A stretch of 64,000 nt of DNA from Neonectria sp. B-13 (GCA_002682825.1 NOKP01000039.1:124001-188000), one strand, 5' to 3'. Numbered from the stretch's first letter, positions 11,834-24,266 are shown. Notes: a model not told the origin generated them from the letters alone. A program made the numbers and translations.

Positions 11834-12895
11834 TTAGATATAATAGTCCTTAGTAGTATATACCTAGAGAAGAGGCTAAAGGTTAAACAGTATAAAAGAA
11901 AACAGAAAAAACAATAGTATAATAGGCTTAATACCTAAGCCTAAGGCAATAATGACTTAAGGAGATAAAAGTTTCTACTATAAAGTTAAGGTATAAGTTT
12001 TACTGCCCTAATCAGCTAGAAAAGCTAGATCTTAGAAAAGCTAGATCTTAGAAAAGCTAGATCTTAGAAAAGCTAGATCTTAGAAAAGCTAGATCTTAGA
12101 AAAGCTAGACCTTGAAAAAGGCTAAAACCCCTTAGGATAAAAGCCCAGCCTATAAGACTCTATACTTTCTAGGCTCTTTATATTCCATCTGACCTTCTAA
12201 ATAATACAACAATCATACCACTAATTACATAAGATGACTGTCTGAATTGTATTATAGCCTAATAAGCCCTTACTAAGCTATATATATAGGCTCTTATATA
12301 ACCTATATATCAAATTAAAAGAATATCTAAGCCTTATTTCTATGCTATAAATTGTAGCTTAAAAGTCTAGCCTAGGGTATATAAAATAGCCTATGATTAA
12401 TTACTTTAGACCTAAGAAATTAGTCTAATTAGTAGTCTTTAGCTATAATATTCTACTATAAGATAGAATCTAGCTTAATATAGTAATAGCTTAGTAGATT
12501 GCAATAGAATAGCTCTTTCTAGAGAGGCTAGCTCTAAAGCTAGAAAGGAATAGTAATATTACTACTATAGAGAAGGAGTTCCTTAAGAAGCTATATAACC
12601 CTATCTCTGCCCTATAGATTATACAGTTGACAGATGATATTGTTCTGACTAACCTACAGCTGAAGGAGTAATGCATTAGAAACTAAAGGAATCCTACTAT
12701 GGTTATCTTTAACATTAGCTATAAAGCATAGAGGGATTTAGTAGAGAGAGTTCTATAGAGGGGGCAAAAGTCAATAATTAGGTTCAAAATCCAAAGATCT
12801 ATCCCCCTGTTAAGCTTAAGCAAAGGAAACATATGACTGTTCAGTGCAATTATGGATAGGCAGAAATAGTAGTCCAAACAGTAGTTTTAATAGTG
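11834..12895 (+). mobile_element. Repeat E, copy E4 (nested in E3)
   Basis: 1062-bp full-length E copy, from TTAGATATAATAG to AATAGTG. It has a perfect 13-bp duplication TTTTATGGATTAT (11821-11833 and 12897-12909; 14 bp with the preceding A). The array of about six 16-bp units is at ~12017-12115. It keeps more CpA/CpG than its host E3, consistent with a later insertion. Confidence 0.92.
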
Positions 12896-13173
12896 ATTTT
12901 ATGGATTATAAAGTTAATAAGTAATATTATTCTAATTAACCTATAGTTGAAGGAATAATGTATTAGAAACCAAGGGAATCTAGTTATCTTTAATATTAGC
13001 TATAAAGTATAAAGGGATTTAGTAGAGGGAGTTCTATAGAGGGGGTAAAAGTTAATAATTAGGTTTAAAATCCAAAGATCTATCTCCTTATTAAGCTTAA
13101 GCAAAGGAAACATATAATTTAGTATAATCATAGATAGGTAGAAATAGTAGTCTAAATAGTAGTTTTAATAGTA

Positions 13174-13504
13174 CTTTTCTAAGTATATACTATTAAGGAC
13201 TATTATATCTAAATAACTCTATTTATACCTTATAGATTATATAGTTAATAGATAATATTATTCTAACTAATCTATAACTAAAGGAATAATATATTAGAAA
13301 TTAAAGAAATTTAATTATTTTTAATATTAGCTATAAAGCTATATAAAGGGATTTAGTAGAAAGAGTTTAAAAGAGGTAAAAGTTAATAATTAGGTTTAAT
13401 ATCTAAAGATCTATTCTCTTATTAAGCTTAAGTAAAAAAAATATATAATTTAATATAATTATAAATAAGTAGAAATAGTAGTTTAAATAGTAGTTTTAAT
13501 AATA
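13174..13504. repeat. Two partial E copies
   Basis: 13174-13212 is the 5' tip of a minus-strand E copy (ends CTATTATATCTAA) into which E3 inserted. 13213-13504 is the 3' part of a plus-strand E copy ending at AATAATA. The missing parts are not visible on this side. 13505-13517 (AAGATAATTATAT) is flank or target sequence before the next copy. Confidence 0.7.
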
Positions 13505-13517
13505 AAGATAATTATAT

Positions 13518-14613
13518 TTAGATATAATAGTCCTTAGTAGTATATACTTAAAGAAAGAATTAAAGGTTAAATAGTATAAAAGAAAATAGAAAAAATAATA
13601 GTATAATAGGCTTAATACTTAAGCTTAAAGTAATAATAACTTAAGAAGATAAAAGTTTCTATTATAAAGTTAAAGTATAAGTTTTATTACCTTAATTAGC
13701 TAGAAAAGCTAGATCTTAGAAAAGTTAAATCTTAGAAAAGCTAGATCTTAGAAAAGCTAGACCTTAGAAAGCTAAATCTTAGAAAAGGCTAAAATCCCTT
13801 AGGATAAAAGCTTAGCCTTTATACTTTCTAGATTATCTCTTTATATTTTATTTAACCTTCTATATAATATAAAGACTATATAACTAAGTATATAAAATAA
13901 CTATCTTTTAAATTATACTATAGCTTAATAATCCTTTACTAAGCTATACCTATAGACTCTTATATAATCTATATAGCTTATTTTAAGTAGATTTAAGTCT
14001 TATTTCTAAGCTATAAATTATAGTTTAAAAGTCTAATCTATAAGATATAAAAAAGATTAAAACTAATTAATATTCTAAAGCTAAGAAATTAGTCTAATTA
14101 ATAGTTTTTAATTATTATATTCTATTATAAGATAGAATCTAATCTAATAGAATAATAGCTTAATAGATTATAATAGAATAAGTCTTTCTAGAAGGACTAG
14201 CTTTAAAGCTAAAAAGGAATAATAATACTATTAATATAAAGAAGAGGTTTATTAATAGTCTAAAGTATAATAACTATATCTTATAGGTTATATAGCTAAT
14301 AAGTAATACTATACTAACTAACCTATAACTAAAGGAGTAATACATTAGAAAGTAAGAAAATCCTACTATAGTTATCTCTAATATTAGCTATAAAGCTATA
14401 TAAAGGGATTTGGCAGAGAGAGTTCTAGGAAGCCTAATGGTTATTCCTAGCATGAGCGGACTAATCGTAGCTATTATAAAGGGGGCAAAAGTCAATAATT
14501 AGGTTCAAAATCTAAAGATCTATCCTCCTATTAAGCTTAAGCAAAGGAAACATATGATTTAGTATAATTATAGATAAGTAGAAATAGTAGTTTAAATAGT
14601 AGTTTTAATAGTG
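13518..14613 (+). mobile_element. Repeat E, copy E10
   Basis: Complete by its ends (TTAGATATAATAG at 13518, AATAGTG ending at 14613). It contains the 16-bp array at ~13700-13790. The right flank is Gypsy-2 coding DNA and the left flank is the end of another E copy, so no clean target duplication can be claimed; the two 13-mers are similar only. Confidence 0.8.
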
Positions 14614-15284
14614 CTAAGATTATATATATTAAGCTTTTTATAGACTTATTAATACTATTTATATAATATATTTTAATAATATTTGTATTTTCTTTAAAAC
14701 TTAAAACTCTTATATAGAATATATGTATATAATTCTTAAGAAACTGTAATAAGCTAAGCTATTTATAAAGCTATTAAAATATATATTCTATTAAGATTAT
14801 ATTAAGTTCCTTAGATTTATCCTATCTATAGAAGGAATTATAATAAACCTAGAATGTATTTATACTATCTTAGAATAAAAAGAGCTTTAAACCTATCATA
14901 AAATCTAAGTATTCTTAGGATTCTATAATTTCTATTAGAGATTTATTTATAAGTACTCTAATATAATAGCCTTTTTGAATAACCTATTAAAGAGTAGTAA
15001 GTAAGATAAGAAACCTAGGTCTATAGAGCTTAATAAGTATAAAAGGTATATATTTTACTATTATATTAATATATTCTAAATTATATCTTTACTAAGATAT
15101 TTTAACTTAAGGTTATAAATTTACTTGAAGATAAATACTTTAAAGATAGTAATAATAAGAATTCTATTATAATCTAATAAAGAAGATTATTATTATCTTA
15201 TTATATTCTAATTCTAAAAGTTTAAAGGACTTAAACTTAATTATAGTACTTTAAACTAAGAATTAATAGTAATTATAAAGTTAT

Positions 15285-16335
15285 TTAAATATAATAATCC
15301 TTAGTAGTATATACCTAGAGAAAGGACTAAAGATTAAATAGTATAAAAGAAAATAGAAAAGATAATAATATAATAGGCTTAATACTTAAGCCTAAGGTAA
15401 TAATAACTTAAGAAGATAAAAGTTCTTATTATAAAGTTAAGGTATAAGTTTTACTACTCTAATTAGCTAGAAAAGCTAGATCTTAGAAAAGCTAGATCTT
15501 AAAAAAGCTAGATCTTAGAAAAGCTAGACCTTAGAAAGTTAAATCTTAGAAAAGGCTAAAATCTCTTAGGATAAAAGCTTAGCTAATCTTTATACTTTCT
15601 AAATTACCTTTTTATATTCTATTTAACCTTTTATATAATATAATAACTATACTACTAATTGTATAAAATAACTATTTCTATCTGAATTATACTATAGCTT
15701 AATAAGCCCTTACTAAGCTATATATATAAGCTCTTATATAACCTAAATAGTAAATTAAAAGAATATTTAAGTCTTATTTCTATACTATAAATTATAGCTT
15801 AAAAGTCTAACCTAGGGTATATAAAATAGCTTATAATTAACTACTTTAGACCTAAAAAGTTAATCTAATTAATAGTTTTTAACTATAATATTCTACTATA
15901 AGAGAAAATATAGCTTAATATAATAACTACTTAATAGATTATAATAAAATAGTTCTTTCTAGAGAGACTAGCTCTAAAGCTAGAAAGGAATAATAATATT
16001 ACTATTATAGAGAAAGAGTTCCTTAAGAAGCTATATAACTCTATCTATACCTTATAGATTATATAATTAATAAGTAATACTATACTAATTAACCTATAAC
16101 TAAAGGAATAATACATTAGAAAGCAAGAGAATCCTACTATAGTTATCTCTAATATTGGCTATAAAGCATAGAGGGATTTGGTAGAGGCAGTTGGAAGCTA
16201 GAGGGGGTAAGAGTTAATAATTAGGTTCAAAATCCAAAGATCTATCCTCTTGTTAAGCTTAAGCAAAGGCAATATGTAATTTAGTACAATTATAGATAAG
16301 CAGAAATAGTAGTTCAAATAGTAGTTTTAATAGTG
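15285..16335 (+). mobile_element. Repeat E, copy E11 (in Gypsy-2 RNase H)
   Basis: Full-length plus-strand E copy; the 5' tip reads TTAAATATAATAA after RIP. It has a perfect 14-bp duplication AATTATAAAGTTAT at 15271-15284 and 16336-16349. It splits the Gypsy-2 frame cleanly: the reading frame resumes after one duplicate is removed. Confidence 0.9.
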
Positions 16336-17142
16336 AATTATAAAGTTATTTAAATACTAAGAATACTATTTTAAAAAAAAATAGTAAAATAAGTTAAAAT
16401 ACTTAATAATTATTAGAATCTATAAGTCTTTATAAAGACCTTATAACTAAATAACTAATAAGTATAATAATATATATATTATATATTATATAACTTTATA
16501 ATTACTTATTAACTAAATAAATAAAACCTTACTAATATACTATTAAAATAATTAGATTTTATTACTAAAGAAGTACTTTATATTAAACTATTTATATTCT
16601 TAGTATAAAGATTAAATAAGGTTTAAGTAGTTAAGTTCTATTAGGAAGATAGAAAGAAGCTAGGTAAAATACCTTAAAAAGGTTAAAAGACTTTAGCTTA
16701 TATACTATAAAAGTATAATAAGATATCTTTAAAGACTAATCTAGTCTCTACTTACTAGAAAGAATAGTATAATAAGATATAGGGTTGTGAAATTAGTTAG
16801 TCCATTTTGGACTAACTAAGGACTAGTTTAAGTTAGTTAGTCTTTACTTAGCTTTTAGTCTAATAAGACTAGTTTTAGTCTAAGAGTAAACTAACTAATT
16901 AGAAACTAGTCCTTAGTTAGTTTTTAGTCTAAAGAACTAGTCCTAGTTTTAGTCTAGGCCTGGACTAACTAAAAGCTAGTTTACTAGTCTATTAGTCTAA
17001 AACTAGTCCTAAGAAATAGATCTTTAGTAAAATAAAGCTTTAAAAGTCTTAATTAACTAATTATTAATTTAAGTATTTAGATTTATAATTTACTATAGGT
17101 AATTACTAATATAAGTAATTAGATTAATAGTTTATTATAACT

Positions 17143-17412
17143 AATTACTAATTAGAACCTTCTAGAAATAGGATTAATAATTAACTATTATTAATACTAA
17201 GACTAAATTACTAATTAGAACCTTCTATAAATAAGATTAATAATTAGCTATTATTAATACTAAGACTAAATTACTAATTAGAACCTCCTAAAAATAGGAT
17301 TAATAATTAGCTATTATTAATACTAAGACTAAATTACTAATTAGAACCTCCTAAAAATAGGATTAATAATTAGCTATTATTAATACTAAGATAAGAAATA
17401 CTAATTAGAACG
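17143..17412 (+). repeat. 63-bp tandem repeat, about four copies
   Basis: A unit of 63 bp containing TTACTAATTAGAACC and TAATAATTAGCTATTATTAA repeats about 4.2 times just upstream of the hAT transposase start. Units 3 and 4 are identical. The outermost ones diverge by a few transitions. It may be a 5' regulatory or transposase-binding array. Confidence 0.9.
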
Positions 17413-17567
17413 TTTTAGAAGTTAGACTAATAATCTAAGACTTTAGTTAAATAACTATATAATATATTCTTTATTCTCCCTTTAGCTATTATCCTTTTAG
17501 TATTATCTAATCTATTCTATCTATATTATCCTATTATTTCTATCTTATTAAACTTTATCTTTTCCTT

Positions 17568-20500
17568 ATGGATTCATTTAATGAATTTAACCCTCTTTCT
17601 GAGTCTAATAGTAAGACTAATCCTTTTTCAGAAGAAGCTAGCCAATTGGCTCCTTCTGAAATAGATAGTCTTAACCAATCAGGATTAAACTCAGAAATAG
17701 CCTCTTCTTTCTTACAAGCTGTTTCTGAAGATCAAGCTTTTAAAGCTTATATCTTTAAATATAGCTTATTTAAGAAAGTTATTTTACCTTTAAAGAAAGG
17801 TCAAAAGTAGGAAATACAGATTAGTTGTATAATATAAGTCTTCCTTTCTAATAACCTTATTTTAACTCTATTTAATAAGCCACTAATTTTAATAGGTGTA
17901 ATTATAAGAAGGTTAAGCCAATTAAGAGCTTTCAATCTTCTAACTTTCAAAGACACTATAAGCAAAAACATCCAATAGTTACTTATAATAAGCAGTCTAA
18001 AGCTACTAGAAAGAGAAATAAGTTACTCTATTAATTCTATTTTTAACTAATAAGCTAATTTAAATTAGAAGTAGACTTTATAAAGCCAACTAGTCCCTTT
18101 AATCTTAATATTAGGAATAAAAGGTTTAGGCAAGATCTACCTAGCTATTCTAATAGCTTTAAGGAAGAAGAAGCTTTAAAGAAGATTCTTTATTTTCTTA
18201 TTGAAAATAACCTATCTTTTAATGTTTTGAATTCCTATAGTTTTTAAGACCTTCTAACCTATTATAATAATAAGCTATTTCCTATTTCCTATTTCCTATT
18301 AAATATAGGCTAATTAATATTAGGGCTAGTCCTTTAGTCAATAGGTAGAAGATTAAGGGTATTTTAAATAATACCTTTAATAATAGCCTATTATAGCTAA
18401 ATAAGCAACTAAAGGAAAATATATTAGACTTAGAGTCTTTTTCCTTAACATTTGATATTTAGACTTTAAATATACAAATTGCTTATTTAGGTATTATTCT
18501 TATCTTTTTAGATAAGGACTTTAAGCTTATTTATAAGCTAATTGGTAAGTATAGACTTTATTATACTAATTAATTATAATAATTTCCTATTTAGAAGTTA
18601 GCTAATTTTATTAATTTAACTAACTTCTAAATAGGCTTTAATTAGCTTTCTAAAAGCTATACTAGCCTCTATATCTATAAGGAATTTATATAGGCTTTAA
18701 TTCCTTATCTAGCTATTATAGTTAATTCTATATTTAGATAAGCCTTTTCTTTTCTTTAATTTAAGCTTTTAAGCTAATTATAATCTTAATAGTATTATAA
18801 GGGATAATACAGTAAATAATAATACATTTATCTCTACTTTTAAAGATAACTATAAGCTATCTTTAAATCAAAGATTTAAATATGATATTCACTATATAGC
18901 ATATATAATTAACCTTATAGTACAAGATATCCTAAAGGAATTCCTTTTATCTAAGGAATTAGAAATTGTATTATCTAATTAGAATAATACTATTTTAAAA
19001 GGAGCTCTTAGTCCTTTATCTAGTAAGTCTATTATTATTCTTAATTATAAGCTTATTCTAATTTAATATAGGTCTTATTACTTAGATTCAAAGAATAGCT
19101 ATTTTAACTAACTATACAACTAAGGTTAAATAGCTATTAGAAGAGGGAATAAAAAAGTTTCAAAGGGAAAATAACCTTCTTACTAAGAAGAAAAAGGTCC
19201 CTTTAGGTAAGCTTATCTTTAACCTTATTTTAATCTAATTTAATAATTAACTAACTATTTAAATAGATAATTCAACCTATTAGAATTCAACATTTAGAAT
19301 GATTAAATCTAGCCTTAAATTAAAAGACCCTTTAGGCTATATTTATAAGAATACATCTAATATAAACTTTAAAGAGGTAAATAGCTAATTTATTATCCTT
19401 TGTTCTTTATAATAATACTAATATTAAAATATAGGTCTTTTTAAGAGATATTAACTAAGATTTCCTAATTAAAGTTAAAAGACTATTTAAGGTCTTTATA
19501 AAGCCTTTAATTAGACTATAAGAGCAATTTTATACTACTATATTAGAAGGCTTATTATTTATTTACCAAATATATAATAAGCTAGAAGCTTTAAAAGAAG
19601 CTTTTTCTACTAGTAGTACTAAAAGGCCTGAATTAGTAAGTATTTTCCTATTTCCTATTTCCTATTTCCTATTTCCTATTTCCTATTTCCTATTTCCTAT
19701 TTCCTATTTCCTATTTCCTATTTCCTATTTCCTATTTCCTATTTTCTATTTCCTATTTCCTATTTTCTATTTTCTTATATCTTATTAGTTAAATTAAACT
19801 AATGTATAATTAGGCTACTAGCTATTTATACCTTACTAATGCTATTAATAAGAGTATAAATAAGCTTAAGAAATACTTTCTTAGAAGCCTTACTAAGAAG
19901 GACTTAATTACTTATAAGCCTTATCTTTATAGTATTATTTTAGACCCTAGGTTTAAATTAATACATTTTAAAAATAATTACTTATTAGCTTTTTATCTTT
20001 CTATTAGTTAGGATCTAATTGATCTTTTTAAAACTAATTATAAAAGGTATATTTTATTATTATAATTCTATTTTTAAGCTTATTTGAATTTACTAATTAG
20101 CTATTAATTAGGGTTAAGTAAGAAAGAGGTGATTTTTAAGACTCTAATTTATCCTTTAATAAATTAGGCCTTAATTCTAGCTTAGAAGATAGCCTATCTT
20201 CTAAAGAAAGGTTAGAAGATAAATTCTATATAAGTAATATTCCTAAGGAAGAGGAATATTTTACTTATATAAATAAAATAATCTTACCTAAAAAGGTTAA
20301 TTAAGTTCTAATTTTATATAACTTTATTACTAATCTTAATTTAATAGACCTATATTCTAGAATATTAGAGAAATAATACAATTCAATTTCCTAACTTAGC
20401 TATATTAGCTAGATACTATTTAGCTATTCTAACTACTTCTATAGCTATTAAAAGCACCTTTTCAATTAGTAATAATATTATTACTAAATCAAGAAATAGG

Positions 20501-20632
20501 CTATTACCAAATATAATTAAGTAGTTTATTTTACTTAAAAGCTAGAATAAGTCTTTTAATGACTTAAAGAAGGAAAAGGAAGAAGAAGAAAATAGAGAAG
20601 AAAGTAAAGAGGAAGCTAAGGATGAATTTTAA
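17568..20632 (+). pseudogene. hAT transposase (intron-containing, broken)
   Basis: Starts at Met 17568 with an 80-codon open exon (MDSFNEFNPLSESN..., Ser/Asn-rich). It continues in pieces with spliceosomal-looking introns, for example GTAAGTATAG at ~18545, GTAAGCTT at ~19208 and GTAAGTATT at ~19637, each followed by CTAAT and TAG. Near 17895-17970 a C-x-Y..(F)QRH-x3-KH pattern is a BED/C2H2 finger. Near 20395-20560 the hAT dimerisation domain is clear: A-R-x-Y-L-A-I, then F-S-I-S-x-N-I-I-T-K-x-R-N-R-L-L-P, then I-L-L-K. In-frame stops in the middle sit mostly at Gln positions. The first exon still has intact CAA Gln codons, so RIP is lighter here than in the Gypsy elements. The acidic Glu/Lys tail ends near 20632. 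Confidence 0.85.
19645..19774 (+). repeat. TTTCCTA heptamer microsatellite
   Basis: About 18 units of the 7-mer TTTCCTA, nearly perfect, with three units reading TTTTCTA near the end. It lies between a GTAAGTATT donor-like site and a downstream CTAAT..TTAG, so inside an intron of the hAT transposase. A three-unit version of the same 7-mer occurs at about 18277-18300. It is not a telomere repeat. Confidence 0.92.
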
Positions 20633-21551
20633 GATAAATAAGGATTTTCTTAGCATATTCTTATTAGCTACTTTTACTTAGTTTCTTTTTTCTTATCTTT
20701 AATCTATTTTATAAGCTTCTTATTTAATTTAATTTAATTTTTTATATTTACTATTTATTTAGTTATTTAAATAAAAGACTTTAAATATTTAAATTAAATA
20801 TTTATCTAATTATCTTATTTAAAGTTAATAATTAAGCTATTTATTAAAGATTATTATATCTTATTATTAGAATTAGTCTATTTTAAGACTAATAGACTAA
20901 AAATATTAGTTTTAGTCTAAAAGTAGACTAACTAACTAAAACTAGTCTTTAGTTAGTTTAGACTAATTAAAACTAGTCTAAGTTTTAGTCCAAGGGTAGA
21001 TTAACTAAGGACTAGTTTTAATTAATCTAGACTAACAAATTTCACAACCTTAATAAGATATCTTTAAGGGTTAAAGTAATCTTAGTTAGTCTAAAGAGAA
21101 ATAGTACTAAAGAGAGCTTTAATCCTAAAAACTAAGCTTATTAAGCTAAAGAGAAGATTAGAAGAGTTTAAATTATCTTTAGAGTAATTATATAAAGTAT
21201 AATACTTAAAGAAGTTATATATAATATAACTATCTTAGAACTCTTTCTTAAGATAATCTAATATCTATAATTAAATAATAAAAAGACTTATTAATAAGTA
21301 GATTAAGTTTCCTAGGTAAACTCTAACTAAGATTTAAATAATTAATTAGTTAGAAAGAATAGATTATTATATTATATAAATAGATTCTTTATACTAAAGG
21401 AAATAAGTATAAAGTATAAGATTATAAAGCTTTATTATAATAATCTATTAGTAAAATACTTTAGTATTAATTATACTTTAGATTTAATCTAAAGGAAATT
21501 CTATTAGATTAATATTAAAGTAAATATTTAAAATTATATATAGTTATATAT

Positions 21552-22481
21552 TACTATTGAAACTACTGTTTAAACTACTATTTCTACTTATCTACAATTG
21601 CACTAAACAGTTATATATTTCCTTTGCTTAAGCTTAATAGGGGGATAGATCTTTGGATTTTAAACCTAATTATTAACTTTTGCCCCCTCTATAGAACTCC
21701 CTTCACTAAATCCCTCTATACTTTATAGTTAATATTAAAGATAACTATAATAGGATTCTCTTACTTTCTAATGCATTACTCCTTCAATTGTAGGTTAATT
21801 ATTATAGTATTACTTATTAGCTATATAACCTATAAAATATAGTTATTATGCTTTAGACTATTAATAAACCTTTTTTCTATATTAATAGTATTATTATTCC
21901 TTTTTAGCTTTAAAGCTAGCCCCTTTAGAAAGACCTATTCTATTATAATCTATTAAGCTATTACTCTATTAGGCTAGATTCTATCTTATAGTAGAATATA
22001 ATAACTAAAGACTATTAACTGAACTAATTTCTTAGCCTTAAGGCATTAATTAGTTTTAATCTCTTATATATCTTATAAATTAGACTTTTAAACTGTAATT
22101 TATAGCTTAAAAATAAGGCTTAGATCTACTTAAAATAGGCTATATATATTATATAAAAGCCTATAAATATAGCTTAGTAAGGGCTTACTAGACTATAGTA
22201 TAATTCAAAAGGTAGTTATTTTATATGATTGATTGTATAGTCTTTATATTATATAGAAGGTTAGATAGAATATAAAAGGGTAATCTAGAAAGTATAAAGG
22301 CTAGGCTTTTATCCTAAGAGGTTTTAGCCTTTTCTAAGATCTAGCTTTTCTAAGGTCTAGCTTTTCTAAGATCTAGCTTTTCTAAGATCTAGCTTTTCTA
22401 AGATCTAGCTTTTCTAAGATCTAGCTTTTCTAGCTAATTAGAGTAGTAAAACTTATACTTTAACTTTATAGTAGAAACTTT
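21552..22481 (-). mobile_element. Repeat E, copy E13 (outer member of the central nest)
   Basis: Minus-strand E copy inserted in Gypsy-2. The 3' end (TACTATTGAAAC) is at 21552. It is interrupted at 22481 by E14 within the TAGTAGAAACTTT segment. Its remaining 5' part would lie in the gap. Strongly RIP-mutated. The 16-bp array is at ~22335-22435. Confidence 0.85.
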
Positions 22482-23254
22482 CACTGTTGAAACTACTGTT
22501 TGGACTACTGTTTCTGCCTATCCGCAATTGCGCTGAATCACATGTTTCCTTTGCTTAAGCTTAACGGGGGGATAGATCTTTGGATTTTGAACCTAATTAT
22601 TGACTTTTGCCCCCTCTATGATAGCCATCATTAGTCCACTGATACAAGGAACGACCATCAGGCTTCCCAGAACTCCCTCTGCCAAATCCCTCTATGCTTC
22701 ATGGCCAATATTAGAGATAACCAGATTCCCTCGGTTTCTAATGCATTACTCCTTCAGCTGTAGGTTAGTTAGAACAATGTTATCTATTAACTGTATGATC
22801 TATAGGGTAGAGATAGGGTTATATAGCTTCTTGAGGAACTCCTTCTCTATAGTAGTAATATTACTATTCCTTTCTAGCTTTAAAGCTAGCCTCTCTAGAA
22901 AGAGCTATTCTATTATAATCCACTAGACTATTACTATATTAAGCTAGATTCTATCTTATAGTAGAATATTATAGCTAAAGACTATTAATTAGACTAATTT
23001 CTTAGGTCTAAAGTAATTAATTATAGGCTATTTTATATACCTTAGGCTAGACTTTTAAGCTATAATTTATAGTATAGAAATAAGGCTTGGATATTCTTTT
23101 AATTCAATATATAGGTTATATAAGAGCTTATATGTATAGCTTAGTAAGGGCTTACTAGGCTATAGTATGATTTAGATAGAAGTAGTTATCTTATACAATT
23201 AGTAGTATAGTTATTATATTATTTAGAAGGTTAGATAGAATATAAAGAGCCTAG
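22482..23254 (-). mobile_element. Repeat E, copy E14 (nested in E13)
   Basis: Minus-strand E copy starting CACTGTTGAAAC at 22482. It is interrupted at 23254 by E15 after the CTAG of its CTAGGCTCTTTAT site. It keeps more C than E13 and less than E15. The short open frame at 22600-22926 is antisense to the element's own coding remnant. Confidence 0.85.
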
Positions 23255-24166
23255 CACTGTTGAAACTACTGTTTGGACTACTGTTTCTGCCTATCTGCAA
23301 TTGCGCTGAACAGTCATGTGTTTCCTTTGCTTGAGCTTAACGGGGGGATAGATCTTTGGATTTTGAACCTAATTATTGACTTTTGCCCCCTCCAGCTTCC
23401 CAGAACTCCCTCCGCCAAATCCCTCCATGCTTCGTGGCCGATGTTAGAGATGACCACAGTAGGATTCCCTCGGTTTCTAATGCATCACTCCTTCAGCTGC
23501 AGGTTGGTTAGAACGATGTCATCTGTTAACTGCATGATCCATGGGGCAGAGATAGGATCGTGCAGCTTCTTGAGGAACTCCTTCTCTGCAGCAGTGATAT
23601 TGCTGTTCCTTTCTAGCTTTAGAGCTAGCCTCTCTAGAAAGAGCTATTCTATTGCAATCCACTGGGCTGTTGCTATATTAAGCTGGATTCTGTCTTACAG
23701 TAGGATGTTGCAACCAAAGACTGCCAATTGGACCAATTTCTCAGGTCTAAAGCAATTGATCATAGGCTATTTTATATGCCCTAGGCTAGACTTTTGAGCT
23801 GCAATTTGTAGCATAGAAATAAGGCTTGGATGTTCTTTCAATTCGATATATAGGTCATATGAGAGCCCATGTGTATAGCTTGGCAAGGGCTCGCCGGGCT
23901 ATAGTGCGATTCAGACGGCAGTCATCTTGTGCGATCAGTGGTGTGGTTGTTGTGTTGTTTGGAAGGTCGGATGGAATGCGAAGAGCCTGGAAAGCGCAGA
24001 GCCTTGCAGGCTGGGCTTTTATCCCAAGGGGTTTTAGCCTTTTCCAAGGTCTAGCTTTTCTAAGATCTAGCTTTTCTAAGATCTAGCTTTTCCAGCTGAT
24101 TGGGGCAGCAAAACTTATACCTTAACTTTATAGTAGAAACTTTTATCTCCTTGAGTTATTGTTGCC
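23255..24166 (-). mobile_element. Repeat E, copy E15 (innermost, least mutated; cut by gap)
   Basis: Minus-strand copy starting CACTGTTGAAAC at 23255 and running into the N gap. It is the most GC-rich, least RIP-mutated E copy in the arm. Its mirror at 24355-25377 is complete and is the best reference for the family. Open frames of 174 and 86 codons on the plus strand here are antisense to the coding remnant and have no recognisable features. Confidence 0.88.
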
Positions 24167-24266
24167 NNNNNNNNNNNNNNNNNNNNNNNNNNNNNNNNNN
24201 NNNNNNNNNNNNNNNNNNNNNNNNNNNNNNNNNNNNNNNNNNNNNNNNNNNNNNNNNNNNNNNNNN
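24167..24266. other. Assembly gap, 100 N
   Basis: Exactly 100 unknown bases, the usual convention for a gap of unknown length. It sits at the centre of the inverted repeat and separates two contigs whose ends lie in different copies of repeat E. The left contig ends inside copy E15. The right contig starts in the 16-bp tandem array of the copy that hosts E15. Confidence 0.98.

Larger units (their letters stand above)
9633..13173 (+). mobile_element. Repeat E, copy E3 (host of TRIM-1, TRIM-2 and E4)
   Basis: Starts TTAGATATAATAG at 9633 and ends AATAGTA at 13173. Its sequence is continuous once TRIM-1 (10006-10716), TRIM-2 (11026-11737) and E4 (11834-12895) are removed. The 16-bp array is at about 9825-9905. 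It is flanked by 13-mers CTTTCTATAATAT and CTTTTCTAAGTAT, which are similar but not identical, so its target duplication is only probable. Its right flank is the tip of another E copy. Confidence 0.85.
16780..21052 (+). mobile_element. hAT-type DNA transposon, 4273 bp
   Basis: Terminal inverted repeats TAGGGTTGTGAAATT (16780 on) and rc TAAGGTTGTGAAATTT (ending 21052) match over about 23 bases with few differences. An 8-bp duplication ATAAGATA lies at 16772-16779 and 21053-21060, the length expected of the hAT superfamily. Both subterminal regions (about 16795-17010 and 20870-21045) carry many copies of ACTAGTC/GACTAGT-like motifs in both orientations, a likely transposase-binding array. It encodes a BED-finger/hATC transposase remnant and is inserted into Gypsy-2. 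Confidence 0.95.
14614..21551 (+). mobile_element. Gypsy-2: partial Ty3/Gypsy pol, broken by E11 and the hAT element
   Basis: Three collinear segments (14614-15284, 16350-16779, 21053-21551) read as one second Gypsy pol. The first runs from inside RT (Y-x-D-D remnant Y-F-N-N near 14670-14690) through the F-L-G-F-x-N-F-Y block (~14920-14945) to the RNase H S-T-x-x-x-E-L block just before E11. The second holds the RNase H end and linker. The third reads as the integrase zinc-binding region with R-K-F-Y near 21490. No LTRs are present in the window, and the 3' half is missing beyond E13 because the palindrome centre follows. Many Gln-to-stop changes. Confidence 0.8.
1..24166 (+). repeat. Left arm of a ~24.2-kb inverted repeat (palindrome)
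   Basis: Every base checked in this arm has its complement at 48632 minus its position. Markers at 4353/44279, 11336/37296, 12491/36141, 17568/31064 and 23273/25359 all give the same sum, so there is no net insertion or deletion across the arm. Base 1 pairs with base 48631, so the arm may extend beyond the window. The arm stops at a run of 100 N. It may be a real palindrome or the same locus assembled twice in opposite orientations. Confidence 0.97.

Noticed and set aside
23273..24086. Open frames of 174 and 86 codons in E15 (and mirrors), and similar short frames starting MTFAPS or ending SRKSYSI in other E copies
   Set aside because: They are antisense to the frame conserved between E and F, no known domain is seen, and they are broken in most copies. 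They recur only because the repeat recurs.
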